Origin: Colias croceus
Lineage: Eukaryota; Arthropoda; Insecta; Lepidoptera; Pieridae
Direction: 5' to 3'
Assembly: GCF_905220415.1 (NCBI RefSeq)
Contig: NC_059544.1
Coordinates: 6,698,501-6,762,500 of the forward strand
DNA: 64,000 nucleotides
In this document: one piece after another, positions 1 through 11,390 of the stretch
How the letters are laid out: each line of letters starts with the position of its first letter
Position numbering within the stretch: position 1 is the stretch's first letter
Notes under the pieces: generated by a model
Databases searched by the model: none
What the model saw: the letters and a program-made list of their open reading frames with translations, nothing else
Told to the model about the DNA's origin: nothing
Program-made: the position numbers and the translations under genes

Positions 1-120
1 TTATTGGTAAATTGGACTTACCCGTTTTGATACTTTAAATTACAAAATATTATATGTAGGTACCTATAAGTAATATTGTTTGTTGATTAGAATTTAATTT
101 TATGAAAACTTATTACAGGA

Positions 121-204
121 GTTTCCAATACGGCTATTCGTCAAGTCCAAGCTGTCCAAGTCAATTTTATAATGTGTGTATCTGTTAATACTTACGAAAA
201 TAAA
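121..204 (+). CDS. possible terminal exon and poly(A) signal of an upstream gene
   Basis: A splice-acceptor-like TTATTACAG ends at 119-120. It is followed by a stretch open in all three phases for at least 16 codons, and AATAAA lies at 199-204. In phase 0 the exon ends at a TAA near position 172; in another phase it reads on into the T-rich tail. This fits the last exon of a + strand gene that lies mostly left of the window. The phase cannot be decided and no protein family is recognised. A chance acceptor plus AATAAA in AT-rich DNA is a real alternative. Confidence 0.25.
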
Positions 205-690
205 CATAGTTTTATTTTATTTTTATTTTATTTTATAAAAAATTATAAGCAGTTTTGATCTACATTATCATTATATCGATATTTTCACATGGCATACTGG
301 TAATGAATATACAAATATAGGTATGTGTAAAATGTATAACCTAAAATAATATGTATAACCTGTATAAAAGTAATATGTATAATTGTATATTATACATGTA
401 AGTATGTACCTACATAATATTAAGTGGATAATATCTCATTATTAAGAACAGTTTTGTCCACTTATGTAATGTGACTAATTATATTGAAATCAAAATAAAA
501 AATAAGCAGTATCAAGATCGTTCAGTCCATTTTCCCTAGGGTTGCACACTCTAAATTTTGATTTCCCTAATTGCCATCAGATTCTGGTTTACCTATACTA
601 TTAATTATTATTTGTATTACAAAGTGGTCATGGCTCATGTAATGGGTTTCCAAAAAAAATGGCAACTCCCGGAGAAAAAACTTCAGAATT
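205..690. other. AT-rich intergenic stretch
   Basis: T/A-rich spacer between the possible upstream gene end and the promoter-proximal region of the AMPK beta gene. I see no open reading frame or repeat that can be named. A run built from TTTTA units lies at about 210-238. Confidence 0.5.
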
Positions 691-736
691 CGACATTGTC
701 AAAATGACAACGTCAAACTGATGTGACTTTTGACGG
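691..736 (+). promoter_or_regulatory. TGACA/TGTC cluster upstream of AMPK beta
   Basis: Several TGAC/GTCA words in both orientations occur within 46 bp (GACATTGTC, ATGACAACGTCA, TGTGAC, TTGACG), about 240 bp before the AMPK beta start codon. Similar clusters lie upstream of the next two genes. A promoter role is inferred from this shared placement. No TATA box or initiator could be assigned. Confidence 0.3.
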
Positions 737-971
737 AGAATAATCTTGTAAAATTGTAAATAGGTATCTAATATTTATTTTTATTTTTGTTTTTATCCGA
801 CCATATAAAATAATAATTTCCTTTCAATTAATCAAATTACCAATATCAATTCTTTAACAGATACCATTGAATAATACTATCATCCAGTAACTAGACAGAT
901 TCTTTGTGTGCAATAAAATTGTTCTATTTTCAAGGTTCTGTGCTAATTCTTGTTAGTACGTACCTATTAGG

Positions 972-2250
972 ATGGGTAATGCGGGAAGTAACCATCCAAA
1001 GGAATGGAGTAAAGATCAACCACACAAACAAGCTGAAACAGGTCCATCATCTCCTGCTAAAGAAGGAGAGGCATTTACGTTTGACAAAAAAATAGATGAC
1101 GATAGAGTTGGAAGGGAAGATGATAATAACATTGAAGATGGTGCACCATACTATACAAAAGCACTGCCTGAACATGACGTCGAGCAACCAGAAATTCGTG
1201 AGAGGTCAAATACTTTAACAGACAGCAGTAAAACTATTGAAGATGTAAAAGTATTGCCGACTGTATTTAAATGGGAGGGTGGTGGTAAACAGGTAAAGTA
1301 TTTTCGCTATTGTTTTTTATTTATCAGTATTTATGTACTGTTTGGAGGAAGGAATTAGTTGTTTTCAACCATTATTTTTATCAAATGTATTGATGAAAGA
1401 GATTATTTTTATGTATGATCAATATGTATCATATTTAATTATTTTGCTACAGGTTTTCATCAGTGGCACATTTACTGATTGGAAAACCATACCTATGGTT
1501 AGATCTCATAGAGACTTTGTAACTATAATTGATTTACCAGAAGGTGAGCACCAGTATAAGTATTTTGTAGATGGAGAATGGAGACATGACCCATCAGTAG
1601 TAAGTAGGATTTATCATAAGCATTTATTTTTTTACAAATATTAAGAAGAAATAAGAATAATTAGAGAAAACATTTCAGTATGTGATGTTATTTACCGTGG
1701 AGTAATAATATTATGCCTTATTATTTTTGTTTGTATGAATTAAATGTCTGTATTAATCAAATGTTCAAAGTTTACTGCTATACCTTGTGTCCACAGAAGC
1801 TAGTTGATAATGGAATGGGATCTAAAAACAACTTAGTGACAGTGAAGATGTCTGATTTTGAGGTGTTCCAAGCTCTTGCAAAAGATAGTGAAGGTGTACA
1901 TAGTAGTGCTCAGACTGAATATTCTCAGGTTGGTATGAAGCAGGCTCTCTACTTCTTTTAAAGTATTTGAGTATATTATTATATACCAATTTAACTTCTA
2001 TATATATTATATTAACTACAAAGTTGTTTGAGTTGTGTACTTAAAATTACAAATCTTTTAATAAATAGTATGAAACTTGCTATATTTATTATTAAGTTTT
2101 TTAATACAGACTTATAATTTTATAATTTAATAAATTGACAGGAAATACCTCAATCTAAGCCTTGGGAAAAAGTATCTGGACCTCCTATATTACCTCCACA
2201 TCTTTTGCAAGTCATACTCAATAAGGATACACCCCTTTCAGTAAGTAAAA

Positions 2251-2283
<33 letters not shown>

Positions 2284-2775
2284 AATATTTATATTAAAAT
2301 ATTTCATTTAATCAACTGCAAAAGAGGTAGCTCAATTTAACACAATACAGTAAAATATCTTAAAAAAGAAAGACCACACAAAAAAATAAAGAATGCAAAG
2401 AAATCAGAATATGTCTCAAAGGCATTGTGTAAAAATTATCAGAACCTTATTAAAAGGGGATTCCACAAGATACGACACTTTTAATAGCTTTTAAATAAAA
2501 TAGATTCATCAACATTGATTCACCCAGGCAAAACTTCTGAAGTAACAAACAATCAAAAACTACAGTTGAAAATATTGTGATGGTGATGATCATGAATTGA
2601 ACACTTACATTTTTGTGTTTTATTTCAGTGTGAGCCAACACTGCTACCGGAGCCAAATCATGTGATGCTAAATCATTTATATGCTCTGTCTATCAAAGAT
2701 GGAGTTATGGTGCTATCTGCTACACATAGATATAGGAAGAAGTATGTTACAACACTGCTGTACAAACCTATTTAA
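972..2775 (+). CDS. PRKAB1: AMP-activated protein kinase beta subunit (5 exons)
   Basis: The protein is the scaffold and glycogen-sensing subunit of AMPK, joining the alpha kinase and gamma nucleotide-sensor subunits. Exons are 972-1292, 1453-1599, 1797-1928, 2142-2240 and 2629-2775. All introns are phase 0 with GT-AG ends, giving 281 aa (the family is usually 270-340). The start MGNAGS carries the Gly2 N-myristoylation signal, and an in-frame TAG lies at 954-956. Residues ~100-190 form the CBM48 carbohydrate-binding module, with FTDW, EGEHQYKYFVDG, EWRHDP and KNN holding the expected sugar-contact Trp, Lys, Trp and Asn. The Ser in VRSH aligns with the known beta Ser108 of the drug-binding site. 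The last ~80 residues are the ASC domain that binds alpha and gamma (PPILPPHLLQVILN, PNHVMLNHLYALSIKDGVMVLS, RYRKKYVTTLLYKPI). The Drosophila orthologue is alicorn (alc). Confidence 0.96.
2241..2628 (+). other. AMPK beta intron 4 with (TA)n tract
   Basis: This is the largest intron of the gene (388 bp), with donor GTAAGT and acceptor TTTATTTCAG. A (TA)n run lies at about 2263-2283. An open frame on the opposite strand of this intron has no recognisable protein content. Confidence 0.8.
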
Positions 2776-2921
2776 AGTCAAATATATATTGTACTTAGTT
2801 AAATAGTACATAGTTGTAAAATACTGAATAATAATTACTTCACAAAGGCTTTATGAATTGTGATTATAATGTATTAGATAATGTTTAAAGAGCTATGGTA
2901 AAATATTAATTTGTTTGCAGA

Positions 2922-2927
2922 AATAAA
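2922..2927 (+). terminator. poly(A) signal for AMPK beta
   Basis: AATAAA lies 147 bp after the AMPK beta stop codon. It is the first canonical hexamer downstream, and a T-rich stretch follows at 2943-2954. This is the plausible 3' end of the mRNA. Confidence 0.5.
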
Positions 2928-4067
2928 ATTTAATTGGAAATTGTTTTTTTTTTCTATTCATAAATTAATTAAATACCAATAAACCTACGTTTTTTGTTAT
3001 TTGGATCCAAAAGTATAAACTAGATTACGATTATTATGAACAATATTTTTTTACTAGGTGCAATATTTTCCATATGTCAATCAGTTTTTTTCAGGAGGAA
3101 AAGGGAGTAGGGACGCGGATAAAATGACAACATATTAAAAAGGTTATAAATAAAACGCAATAATAATGTTTTTGTCATATTTTAATAATGTGCTTATATG
3201 TTGCTAGTTTATGTTATATATGATTGAGTCTGATGATTATTCATACAGATACTAGGTCCAAATCTTACTGTACTGTGATGTCTGAATAATAATAATTTAA
3301 AATAAAGCACCTATTAATTTTTATAAATAATAAAATTTAATATATAAATACAATACATAAACTAAGAGAGTAACTATGTACTACGTCCGTAGTAATAATA
3401 CCTCAATGGCGAGTACTTGTTTTTTTATATAAATAAAATATATGTAAAGTGCACAGCACAATCATAATTAAAAAATAACATTAAGTCCTTGAAAGTATGA
3501 AATATAAAATTAAAGCTCCAATATAAATATGATCTTTAGGGATTGAGATCAATCATAAAACAAGTTTTTTCATTGTGATCTTTGTAGTTTACAAATGTTT
3601 ACAAAATTATTTACAATTTATTGCAATTTATATCTTGCTCCATTCACTTTGAAATAAAGCCTCATAAAATCTTTACAAATAATTATTTTTAATAAGAGCT
3701 ATTTCAGTACCTAACTAATATAACGGAAAATCTCATTCTAAAATACTTTAAAATAAATTAAAAATATGCCAATGGATTGGTGCTAAAGGAACCATTTTTA
3801 AATGTGCTAATTTATTAACAATAAAATATGTCAACATGTACAAAATCAACCCAAACAATACCAATAAAACCTAAGTATATAATACGTATGTATAATACAA
3901 ATGCCAATACAACACAGGATTTTTTTTGTAAATAATTTAAAAAGTAGGTAACTTAATTAAATTAGTAAACATTTGAGTTTCAGTAGCTAGTTGCTTAAAA
4001 TATATTACATCAACAATTTATAATTTTATAGCTTGGATCTTGAAACTAAAAACCATATTAAAAAGTA
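2928..4067. other. AT-rich convergent intergenic spacer
   Basis: Spacer between the convergent 3' ends of the AMPK beta and Senju-type transporter genes. It is very AT-rich and stops interrupt every frame. It probably holds the 3' UTR of one or both genes, but I see no coding or repeat feature in it. Confidence 0.5.
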
Positions 4068-4252
4068 CTAGCTAACCGCCCGCGGCTTCGCCCGCTTCGT
4101 CTAAAATCTAATAAATTATATACTAAATCCTTCTTCTTGAATCAATCTATCAATAAAAAAAAACCACATCAAAATCCGTTGCGTAGATTTAAGCATACAA
4201 AGGGACATAGGGACAAAGAAAGCAACTTTGTTTTATACAAGGTATTTAGTGA
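4068..4252 (-). mobile_element. Helitron-like non-autonomous element, copy 1
   Basis: Read on the - strand the copy begins TCACTAAATACC and ends CTAG, with A before it and T after it, as expected for Helitron insertion at A^T. The GC-rich 3' end on the + strand reads CCGCCCGCGGCTTCGCCCGC. A related copy is at 21767-21950. It lies between the convergent genes, close to the 3' end of the transporter gene. Confidence 0.7.
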
Positions 4253-4610
4253 TATACTCTAAAGGGTAACATAATATTCACAATAGAGATTAGCTCAACA
4301 TTTTATGGATTTCTGTTATAGGTAACCTTTATCTCTGTTTAATGTTTATGAATATATTTTTTTTGTATAGATGTTCTATACATGTCATGTAAAACAGCCA
4401 GTTTAGACCGTATCATGTGCTTGAAAATAAAATTATACAGATGTACATTGTACACATCACACAATAGTCTGACCTTGTATAAAAATTTCATGCAAGAGCA
4501 CAATTTCATAACTTTTTTTTGTTAAAATGTTGTTTATATGTCATAGTTGGACATGCATTTAGAGGAAAATAATAATAATATTTACAAGTTTCGCAGTCTA
4601 GACCACCATG

Positions 4611-5973
4611 TTAATCAACTACAACATTTAAAAGTGGTTTCAAATCTCTTGTATCTTTTTCACTGCTATTGTTAATATTGACATTGTTAACAGGATTTCT
4701 AAAATACATGGCAACTGCGATCACAACTAAGCATATTGATACAATTGTATATCCTGTTATTACAATTTTAAACAAAATGTAACACACTATGGCGGTAATG
4801 ATTAATTCTAATGCACTGGCATATGTTTTTAATATAGAGTTTAAATTTTTTAAGAAGAAACTGGTTACAATACCTACAATTGCACTGTTCACTGTTATTA
4901 ATATTACAAATATATCGCCTAAGGATTGTAAATCTTGAAACATTGTAGTTACTTCTCCCTTACATATGAGGATGAAAAAGTTGCATAGCAATGAATCAAT
5001 GTACATAAAAACATTTTGTAGAAATATGTCTACATTTGATCCTTTAGTTTTCAATAAATATTCATTGTATGTCCCAGCAAGGCAAGAACAAAAGTTTTGA
5101 AAATTAATTGACAAAAAGTACATGTTGAATATTTGAGACCATAGATCAGTATCACCTTTTGATTTGACTGAAGCTGCATCAAAGTTTTTAATCATACATC
5201 CTATTGTTAGAATTCCCAGTGATATCCATTGTACAAAAGCAAGTTTTTTCTGAAAGAGAAACTGTAAAAAAAGAAAATTTTTATTAACTGACAACCATTT
5301 TTTATAAAGAGCACCTTTGAAAGTAATTTTTTTTTTAGAATATATTCAATTAATTGAGAAAACAGATTTATAAATCAATATACATATAATTATTATTTGT
5401 AACTGAAAAAGATTAAATACCTGGAACAATATAGCTGTTAAGACCACTCTAAATTGTAGTAGTATATAGTATGACGTTGGATCATAATGTGATAAATTTA
5501 TAAATGCTAAATTATTATAGAAACAGTATAACAGTGAAGGTATAAAGTACAGGAGTAATAGATTATAATCTTTGACTATAGCTTTAAAAAGATGGGGTTT
5601 GTTTCTGAAAGAAAAAATAGAAAACATTAAATTACATTAACTTTTGTTACTTTATTATACTAAATATTTTAAGAGATGAATAAAAACTTACTCGCGTTTT
5701 AATGTGTACAGAGTAGCTGAAATGACCAATTTTAATAGTTCTGATAAAAATACAACTAGTGTAGTGTTGTAATCATAAACACCATTTTCAGTTTTTGAAG
5801 CAGTAATAAAGACACCTAAAATAAGACAAAATTGTTAAGAATGACTACGAACTTGCTTAAATTTTATAACGATAGATAGTGGGAAACTTACCCTGAAAAA
5901 CAAATAAAATTATGTATAATGAAAAAACTATAAACGCCTCCTTGTTTGGAAACAACTTGTGCCAATCTTTCAT
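4611..5973 (-). CDS. senju: Senju-type UDP-galactose/nucleotide-sugar transporter (SLC35A family, 4 exons)
   Basis: This is a multi-pass Golgi nucleotide-sugar antiporter; Drosophila Senju supplies UDP-galactose for glycosylation. Exons on the - strand are 5892-5973, 5692-5815, 5421-5604 and 4611-5261, with phases 1, 2 and 0 and GT-AG introns, giving 346 aa (usual for the family). Diagnostic stretches are LYCFYNNLAFINL, YDPTSYYILLQFRVVLTAILFQ split over two blocks, QWISLGILTIGCMIK, CSCLAGTYNEYLLKTKG, IFLQNVFMYIDSLLCN, GIVTSFFLKNLNSILK and ASALELIITAIVCYILF. About ten hydrophobic helices are visible. The start is the ATG at 5971-5973, and an in-frame TGA lies upstream. At the last exon two acceptors are possible; the upstream one, which adds FLFQ, keeps the family spacing. 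It diverges from the TBC1D23 gene. Confidence 0.93.
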
Positions 5974-6284
5974 CTTGAGATAATACTCTGTTCAATGAAT
6001 ACCTTGATGTGGCTATTGTATAAGTGAAAACCCAATTTTTCGTTACATTAAACCACGACAAACAGCAATTTAAACTTAAACGATACCTACTAGAAATAAT
6101 ATCTATTTTAAGTGCACATTTAATTTAAAAGATAGAGTTTATTTATATCTTGATTGACAATAACTTAAATCGAGTGAAATATTATTAAAAAAATTGTATG
6201 TTTTGATTTTTTACATCTATAAACTACACAAAAATCACCAACACAAATAATCACATATATAATTATCGTCTTCCACTTCTATCT

Positions 6285-6337
6285 GCTGTCAATCGACAAC
6301 TGCTACTAAATACTAATGACACTTGACAGATTGACAG
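6285..6337 (-). promoter_or_regulatory. TGTCA/TGACA cluster upstream of the transporter gene
   Basis: The words CTGTCAATCGACA, ATGACACTTGACAG and TTGACAG are packed into about 50 bp, some 310 bp upstream of the transporter start codon. They match the word type found upstream of the AMPK beta and TBC1D23 genes. The promoter role is inferred. Confidence 0.3.
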
Positions 6338-6470
6338 AGCACCCAGCCACCGAGCACCACTGAGCCTCTGAAACGAAACGATAATTCGAAGTAGGTATTC
6401 GTTATTTCTGAGCACTGAGCAATGCTCAGTGAGCATAGCATTGAGCACAGAGCAAGCTCAAAGCTGTCTA
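6338..6470. repeat. GAGCA/TGCTC-rich stretch with short palindrome
   Basis: GAGCAC, GAGCAA and TGCTCA words recur about ten times. Around 6409-6435 the sequence CACTGAGCA-A-TGCTCAGTG forms a perfect 9-bp stem with a 1-nt loop. It lies in the divergent intergenic region, and no family is recognised. Confidence 0.5.
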
Positions 6471-6699
6471 CGACCTACTATTATTGCTCTGAGACGACCT
6501 ACGTATTCTGTGGACTACGATAGCAAATAGATTGACATAGGTACGTATGCGTTAATCGTTATCCCGTGGTTTTCCTTTCCCTCATTTTGCTTACATTACA
6601 TCCGAAAAACCGGTAGGCTACCAACCGGTAACATGAATATGCGAGTTTCAAGCTTAGATCATTAAGTTTCAAGGCACATAGCGAGCACAGTAGATATTA

Positions 6700-6891
6700 T
6701 CTACACTAATATTATAAAGCTGAAGAGTTTGTTTGTTTGAACAGAATTGAATTGAGGAATTACTGGTCCCATTTGAAAAAATATTTCGGTGTTAGATAGC
6801 CCATTTATCGAGGATGGCTATAGGCTATATATCATCACGCTAAGACCAACAGGAGCGGAGCAATGCGAGTGAAACCGCGGGGAACAACTAG
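6700..6891 (+). mobile_element. Helitron-like element, copy 2 (GCTGAAGAG subfamily)
   Basis: A|TCTACACTAATATTATAAAG at the left and AACTAG|T at the right give the TC...CTAG ends and A^T target. A sister copy at 38185-38368 shares the same interior (GAGTTTGTTTGTTTGAAC, GGTGTTAGATAGCCCATTTA, GACCAACAGGAGCGGAGCAA). Open frames across its right end are by-products of the repeat. Confidence 0.75.
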
Positions 6892-7560
6892 TACTGGATA
6901 TAATATGATAGTGCTCTGTTTTTACACATCGTTATTCGTCTCGCTATTCGCACTATTGTGTAAATACGTTCTACACCACGAATCACGATATTATGGTGAA
7001 AATAGCATACTGGTAGGTACAAGCAATCGCCAATTACCTCGGAAAAGTAATGGAAAGTGTGTTTATAACAGCACAATATAGAAAAAAAAAATAGTATGTG
7101 AGCAATGACCTATTATAATTATAGTAGACGCGGCATACGCCAACAACATTGCACTCAAAAACAGCGTAATTAATACATACCTACTTACTAACGCATTATC
7201 ACCAATAGTTCTCACTTTCACTCTCACGCACGAGACATAATAGATGTCTCACTCATGTACTTCGTAATAACAACTGCCGATTAATTTAAAAAAAGAACGT
7301 CCAGCCACGACGCGTCGTGACGCTGAATGGTGCGTGACTAAGTAAAACTCGGGCACTTAGCTGAGTTTTTTCTTGCCAAAATAGAGAGCGGGTAACGTAT
7401 CTAGCTTTTTTATATATCATAGTATGTGAGTCATCACTCATCATTGTTGTAGGAATAAATAATTAATAAAATCTTGGTGTTGATAGTACTCTTCTGTGCA
7501 CAGCTTCTGTGGTTAGTGGTACCTACCTACTCTTCCCACTTCCAAATAATTTTTTAACTT
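6892..7560. other. divergent intergenic region
   Basis: Spacer between the transporter gene and the TBC1D23 gene. It has two opposed open frames of about 60-70 codons at 6863-7081, partly inside the repeat, with no family resemblance. It is somewhat less AT-rich than its surroundings. No gene is supported. Confidence 0.5.
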
Positions 7561-7600
7561 GTCATTTGTCAACTGTCAATGTCATCGAAAATGTCAAGTG
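7561..7600 (+). promoter_or_regulatory. GTCA/TGTCAA cluster upstream of TBC1D23
   Basis: GTCATTTGTCAACTGTCAATGTC is followed by AATGTCAAGTG, so five TGTCA-type words lie within 40 bp, about 270-310 bp before the start codon. It is the third such cluster in the window. The promoter role is inferred from placement. Confidence 0.3.
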
Positions 7601-7869
7601 ATTGTGATTACCTTGTGATAACGACAAAGTGATGTGAAATCGAAAAGAGAATCGAATAAGATTAATCTGAAAGAAAATAAGGACTCTTGTTTTGCTTGTA
7701 ACTAATAAACAAAAGTGATATATTAAGAAGAGTGTTATGTTTAAATTACCTATCATCGCAGACCGAAGTTAGCGAAGTCAGTATTTATAGTGAACGATTG
7801 GACGTAGTTGTAGACTTTCGCATATTGCTTGATTATTTTCTACTACCTAAGGTTAATCTTAATTTAAAT

Positions 7870-10005
7870 ATGACGGCAGAGGAGGAAGATACAACTTGGT
7901 AATTATTTTTTTTTAATTCTATGTTATTTACCTACGGATTGAGTATATTACTCTCTAATTCTATCGTAGATGTTTACATTATGGTTTGATTTTTCAGGTT
8001 GATTGAGCTAGAATCTGCGCTTTTAGATGGTTGCTCTGCACAGGAAATAAATCTTATCACCAAAGGTAAAAAAATTCCGGATAGTCTTAGAGCAGATGTA
8101 TGGCTGGTATGTCTAAATTGTCAAGACAGTGGCAATCAATTGCTTTTGTTTGATGAAATATTTGATTTATCAAACCAAAATGAGCTTAGAGACGATGTTA
8201 AAAAATTTGTTAAAAAACTCGATAATGATGATGATGAAAAGCTGTCTGTCATATCAGATATTGAATCAATCATAACATTCTATTGTAAATCTAAATCAAT
8301 TAACTACAGCCCAAATAATGGATTAGTTGAGATATTATATCCCCTTCTAAGTTTAAAATTGCCAAGGTCTGATACTTATAATTTGTTTGAAAAGATTTTA
8401 AAATTATACATTCCAAATGGTTGCGTGCCCAATGGTGTACCATTTCACATATTGAGATTGATTATACAATATCATGATCCTGAACTTTGTTCATTTTTGG
8501 ATACAAAGCGAATCACTCCCGAGCAATATTGCATGCCCTGGCTTCGATCCCTTTTTGCTGGCACCTGCAACTTGGAAGTTGTTCTCTTCATGTGGGACTT
8601 ATACTTCCAAAGATCTGATCCATTCTTTATTTTCTTCTTGTGTCTTATCATGATTATTAATGCGAGGGAACAGTTATTGCAAATGAAAGATGAGAATAAG
8701 ACAACTATAATTGAAACATTAAGAAAAATGCCAGGGGATTTAGAAGCAAATGATGTCTCTGATTTCTGTTCTTTAGCTCATTACTATTCTTTGAAGACAC
8801 CTGTGTCATTCCGAGAGGACGTTCTCGAGGTACTATTTTCCGAAAGTGGCCTAGAAATAAATTCAAAATTATATTCACAAGCGTTATGTCTTCCTTTGGC
8901 TGTCCATGAACTTATTGAGAGTGCAACTGTGGATGCAGTGGACTCGGATACTGTCAAATTCTTTTTAGTTGATTGTCGGCCAGCAGAGCAGTATAATGCA
9001 GGTCACCTTTCTACCGCTTTTCATTTGGATTGCAATCTTATGTTACAAGAGCCTAATGCTTTCAACACAGCTGTGCAGGGATTGCTGAATGCACAGCGCC
9101 AGGCATTAGCCGCCGGTTCCCTTGCGGCTGGAGAACATTTGTGTTTTGTTGGTTCTGGGAGAACTGAAGAAGATAGCTATGCTCATATGGTGGTGGCTTC
9201 CTTCCTTAAAAGAAATATAAAGCATGTTTCTATGCTTGATGGAGGTTTTGTTGCTATACATGATTACTTTGGGCCACATATGACAGATTGCTTGGAGGAT
9301 CATAACCCAGCTACATGTTTGGTGTGTGCACCTAATAATAACAATTTAGGGAAAGAAGTGAGAGAATCCAAACGAAGGGACAACATTCCAGCTATACAAC
9401 TATTTAGCAAATTGTCTTCAGCAATGAAGGCAAAAAGTCAAGAAGTAAAAGGAAAACTGATTGAATATATTGTCAATCCTAATTCAGGTGCTAACATAAG
9501 TGAATGGCATGTTTCTGCAACTGATAGAAAAGACAACAGGTATAGAAATGTTCCCCCGGTGTTCAGTATCAATGATGAAGAGGAAGATGACTATTCTGAT
9601 ATGAGACGCGATGCTGCAAGCAGTGAAATGTTGGATGAAGTGATAGATATACAGTCATTCCTTAAAAACCAAAATGTAATTGATAGTTTTCAATGTCAGG
9701 AAGTATTGTACAACGGACATATGTATGATTCATATCTAGTGATAACAGAAACTCATTTGATAATTTTACGTGAAATTCCAAACAAAAAAGGCCTTGCAAA
9801 GGTGTTATCTAGGAGATTGCTATCAACTATTGTTAAAATCACTGCGAAAAAAAGACATCCTGAGCTAATTACTTTTAAGTATGGTGTTCCGGATGGCGAC
9901 AACTTGCTTATTAAAGATATGGACAGGTTTCTCATTCCAAATGCATCTTTAGCAACTAAAGTTGTATCAAATCAAATAGTCACACAGCTAGATAGTAAAG
10001 TTTAG
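7870..10005 (+). CDS. TBC1D23: TBC1D23 homologue, TBC/rhodanese golgin-vesicle bridging protein (2 exons)
   Basis: TBC1D23 links endosome-derived vesicles (through FAM21 of the WASH complex) to golgin-97/245 at the trans-Golgi. Exon 1 is 7870-7898 (start MTAEEEDTTW, upstream in-frame TAA at 7846-7848). Exon 2 is 7998-10005, joined in phase 2, giving 678 aa against about 700 in vertebrates. Domains: TBC at about 35-245 (RADVWLVCLN, YCMPWLRSLFAG, LEVVLFMWDLYF), rhodanese-like at about 320-440 (FFLVDCRPAEQYNAGH, MLDGGFVAIHDYF), the H-x4-CLVC segment, and the C-terminal FAM21-binding domain at about 560-670 (CQEVLYNGHMYDSYLVITETHLIILRE). The Arg- and Gln-finger motifs of active RabGAPs are absent, and the rhodanese loop reads VGSGRTEED without the catalytic Cys, as known for this pseudo-GAP family. 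Nearly all of it lies in one 2-kb exon. Confidence 0.95.
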
Positions 10006-10147
10006 ACAAGTTTATATAGTATTGATTAATTAGTCATGTACTTAGTGGTTCATAAAGTCATTAATGATCTTAAAACTACATATAAAAAATAATGAATATT
10101 AGATTTGTCACATAATGCTTATGAGCACCGAAGTTTGTAGTCAAGTA

Positions 10148-10367
10148 TCCATACTAATATTATAAATGCGAAAGTAACTCTGTCTGTTATTCAATCACGC
10201 CTAAACTACTAAACCAATTTTCATGAAATTTGGTATGGAGATATTTTGATACCCGAAAAAGGACATAGGCTACTTTTTATCCCGGGAAAATGACGCAATC
10301 CCGAAAATCACACGGGAACGGGAACTATGCGGACTTTTCTTTGACGAAGCCGCGGTCGGAAACCTAG
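10148..10367 (+). mobile_element. Helitron-like element, copy 3
   Basis: A|TCCATACTAATATTATAAATG begins the copy and CCTAG|T ends it. The interior has GCGAAAGTAACTCTGTCTGT, TACTTTTTATCCC and GAAGCCGCGG. It lies about 140 bp past the TBC1D23 stop, so it may be part of that gene's 3' UTR. Confidence 0.75.
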
Positions 10368-10537
10368 TTATTTCTATAAATATGCAGTTTTTTTTTGACT
10401 TAAAAAAATTATTATAATTCAATTAATTTAAAAATAAATTGGAACAAAATAATTATGTTGTGATTGACCTATCACAATGGTCTTCAATTTTTTTTATTAG
10501 ACCTAAATAGAACTAACAATCAGTTTATATAAAAATA

Positions 10538-10743
10538 CTAGCTTTCCGCCCGCGGCTTCGCCCGCGTTTTCAAAGAAAAACCCGCATAGTTCCCGTTCCC
10601 GAGGGATTTCCGGGATAAAACCTATCCTATCTCTCAAGTTGGATCGAACTGCACATGGTGTGCGAATTTTATTATAATCGGTTAAGTGGTTTAGGAGTCC
10701 ATTGAGGACAAACATTGTGACACGAGATTTATATATATTAAGA
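10538..10743 (-). mobile_element. Helitron-like element, copy 4 (near-identical to copy 7)
   Basis: Read on the - strand it starts A|TCTTAATATATATAAATC and ends CTAG|T. The interior (from GGGATTTCCGGGATAAAACC to the 5' end) is almost identical to 21951-22159. This implies that the two copies moved recently. Confidence 0.8.
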
Positions 10744-11390
10744 TATTTCTCTTGTTTGAAGACTATGTACCTCACACAGTAAATATTTACATTTCAAGGA
10801 CAAAATATGACCATTTTATTTATGCATTTGGAAAATTGTCAATTTTTTTAATTAAGTAATCCATTTTGTGCAATGATTTTGATGGGGTTTATAAAAATTT
10901 GATGTGTGATTTTATATAGGAACATGTTTCTTAACTTGCCATAATTAACTAAGAATAATATAATATAATAATTTTAAAGTATTTAATTTTCCGTATGTAT
11001 GTCAAATTATAAAGACACATACTTACTGATTTATGTACATTGTACATATTACACATATTATTAAGAAATTTAAATTTTACTAAATATGTAAATAGTTTTC
11101 ATTATTGTTATGTGTGGAATATTTAAAATTACCTACTTAGGTATCCCTACCTATTTATAATGCACTCTATTCCAATGCAATGGACTGCTAAAGTTCATAG
11201 AATATTACCTGCGCTAACTTTATTTATTTTAAAGAAAATTAAAGATATATTACAGGCCTCAGAAATTGAAAGTATTCATTTTTTGATAGATATCATAAAT
11301 GCACGTAAATCATAGAAATTATAATTAGGATTCTAATACATCTTACTATGTTCTTCAGTGTTAATTTCGGAATATTGTAGTAATATCTAG
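10744..11390. other. AT-rich intergenic stretch
   Basis: No open frame, RNA gene or repeat could be recognised. The sequence is AT-rich with short homopolymer runs. Confidence 0.5.

Noticed and set aside
4611..5294. Start of the transporter's last exon at the in-frame ATG near 5294
   Set aside because: That ATG lies in the intron. A TTTTTTACAG acceptor at 5262 and the upstream exons show that the reading continues from exon 3.
6863..7081. 72-codon + strand frame with a hydrophobic stretch
   Set aside because: It starts inside a Helitron-like element and ends without similarity; the sister element at 38340 makes a similar spurious frame.
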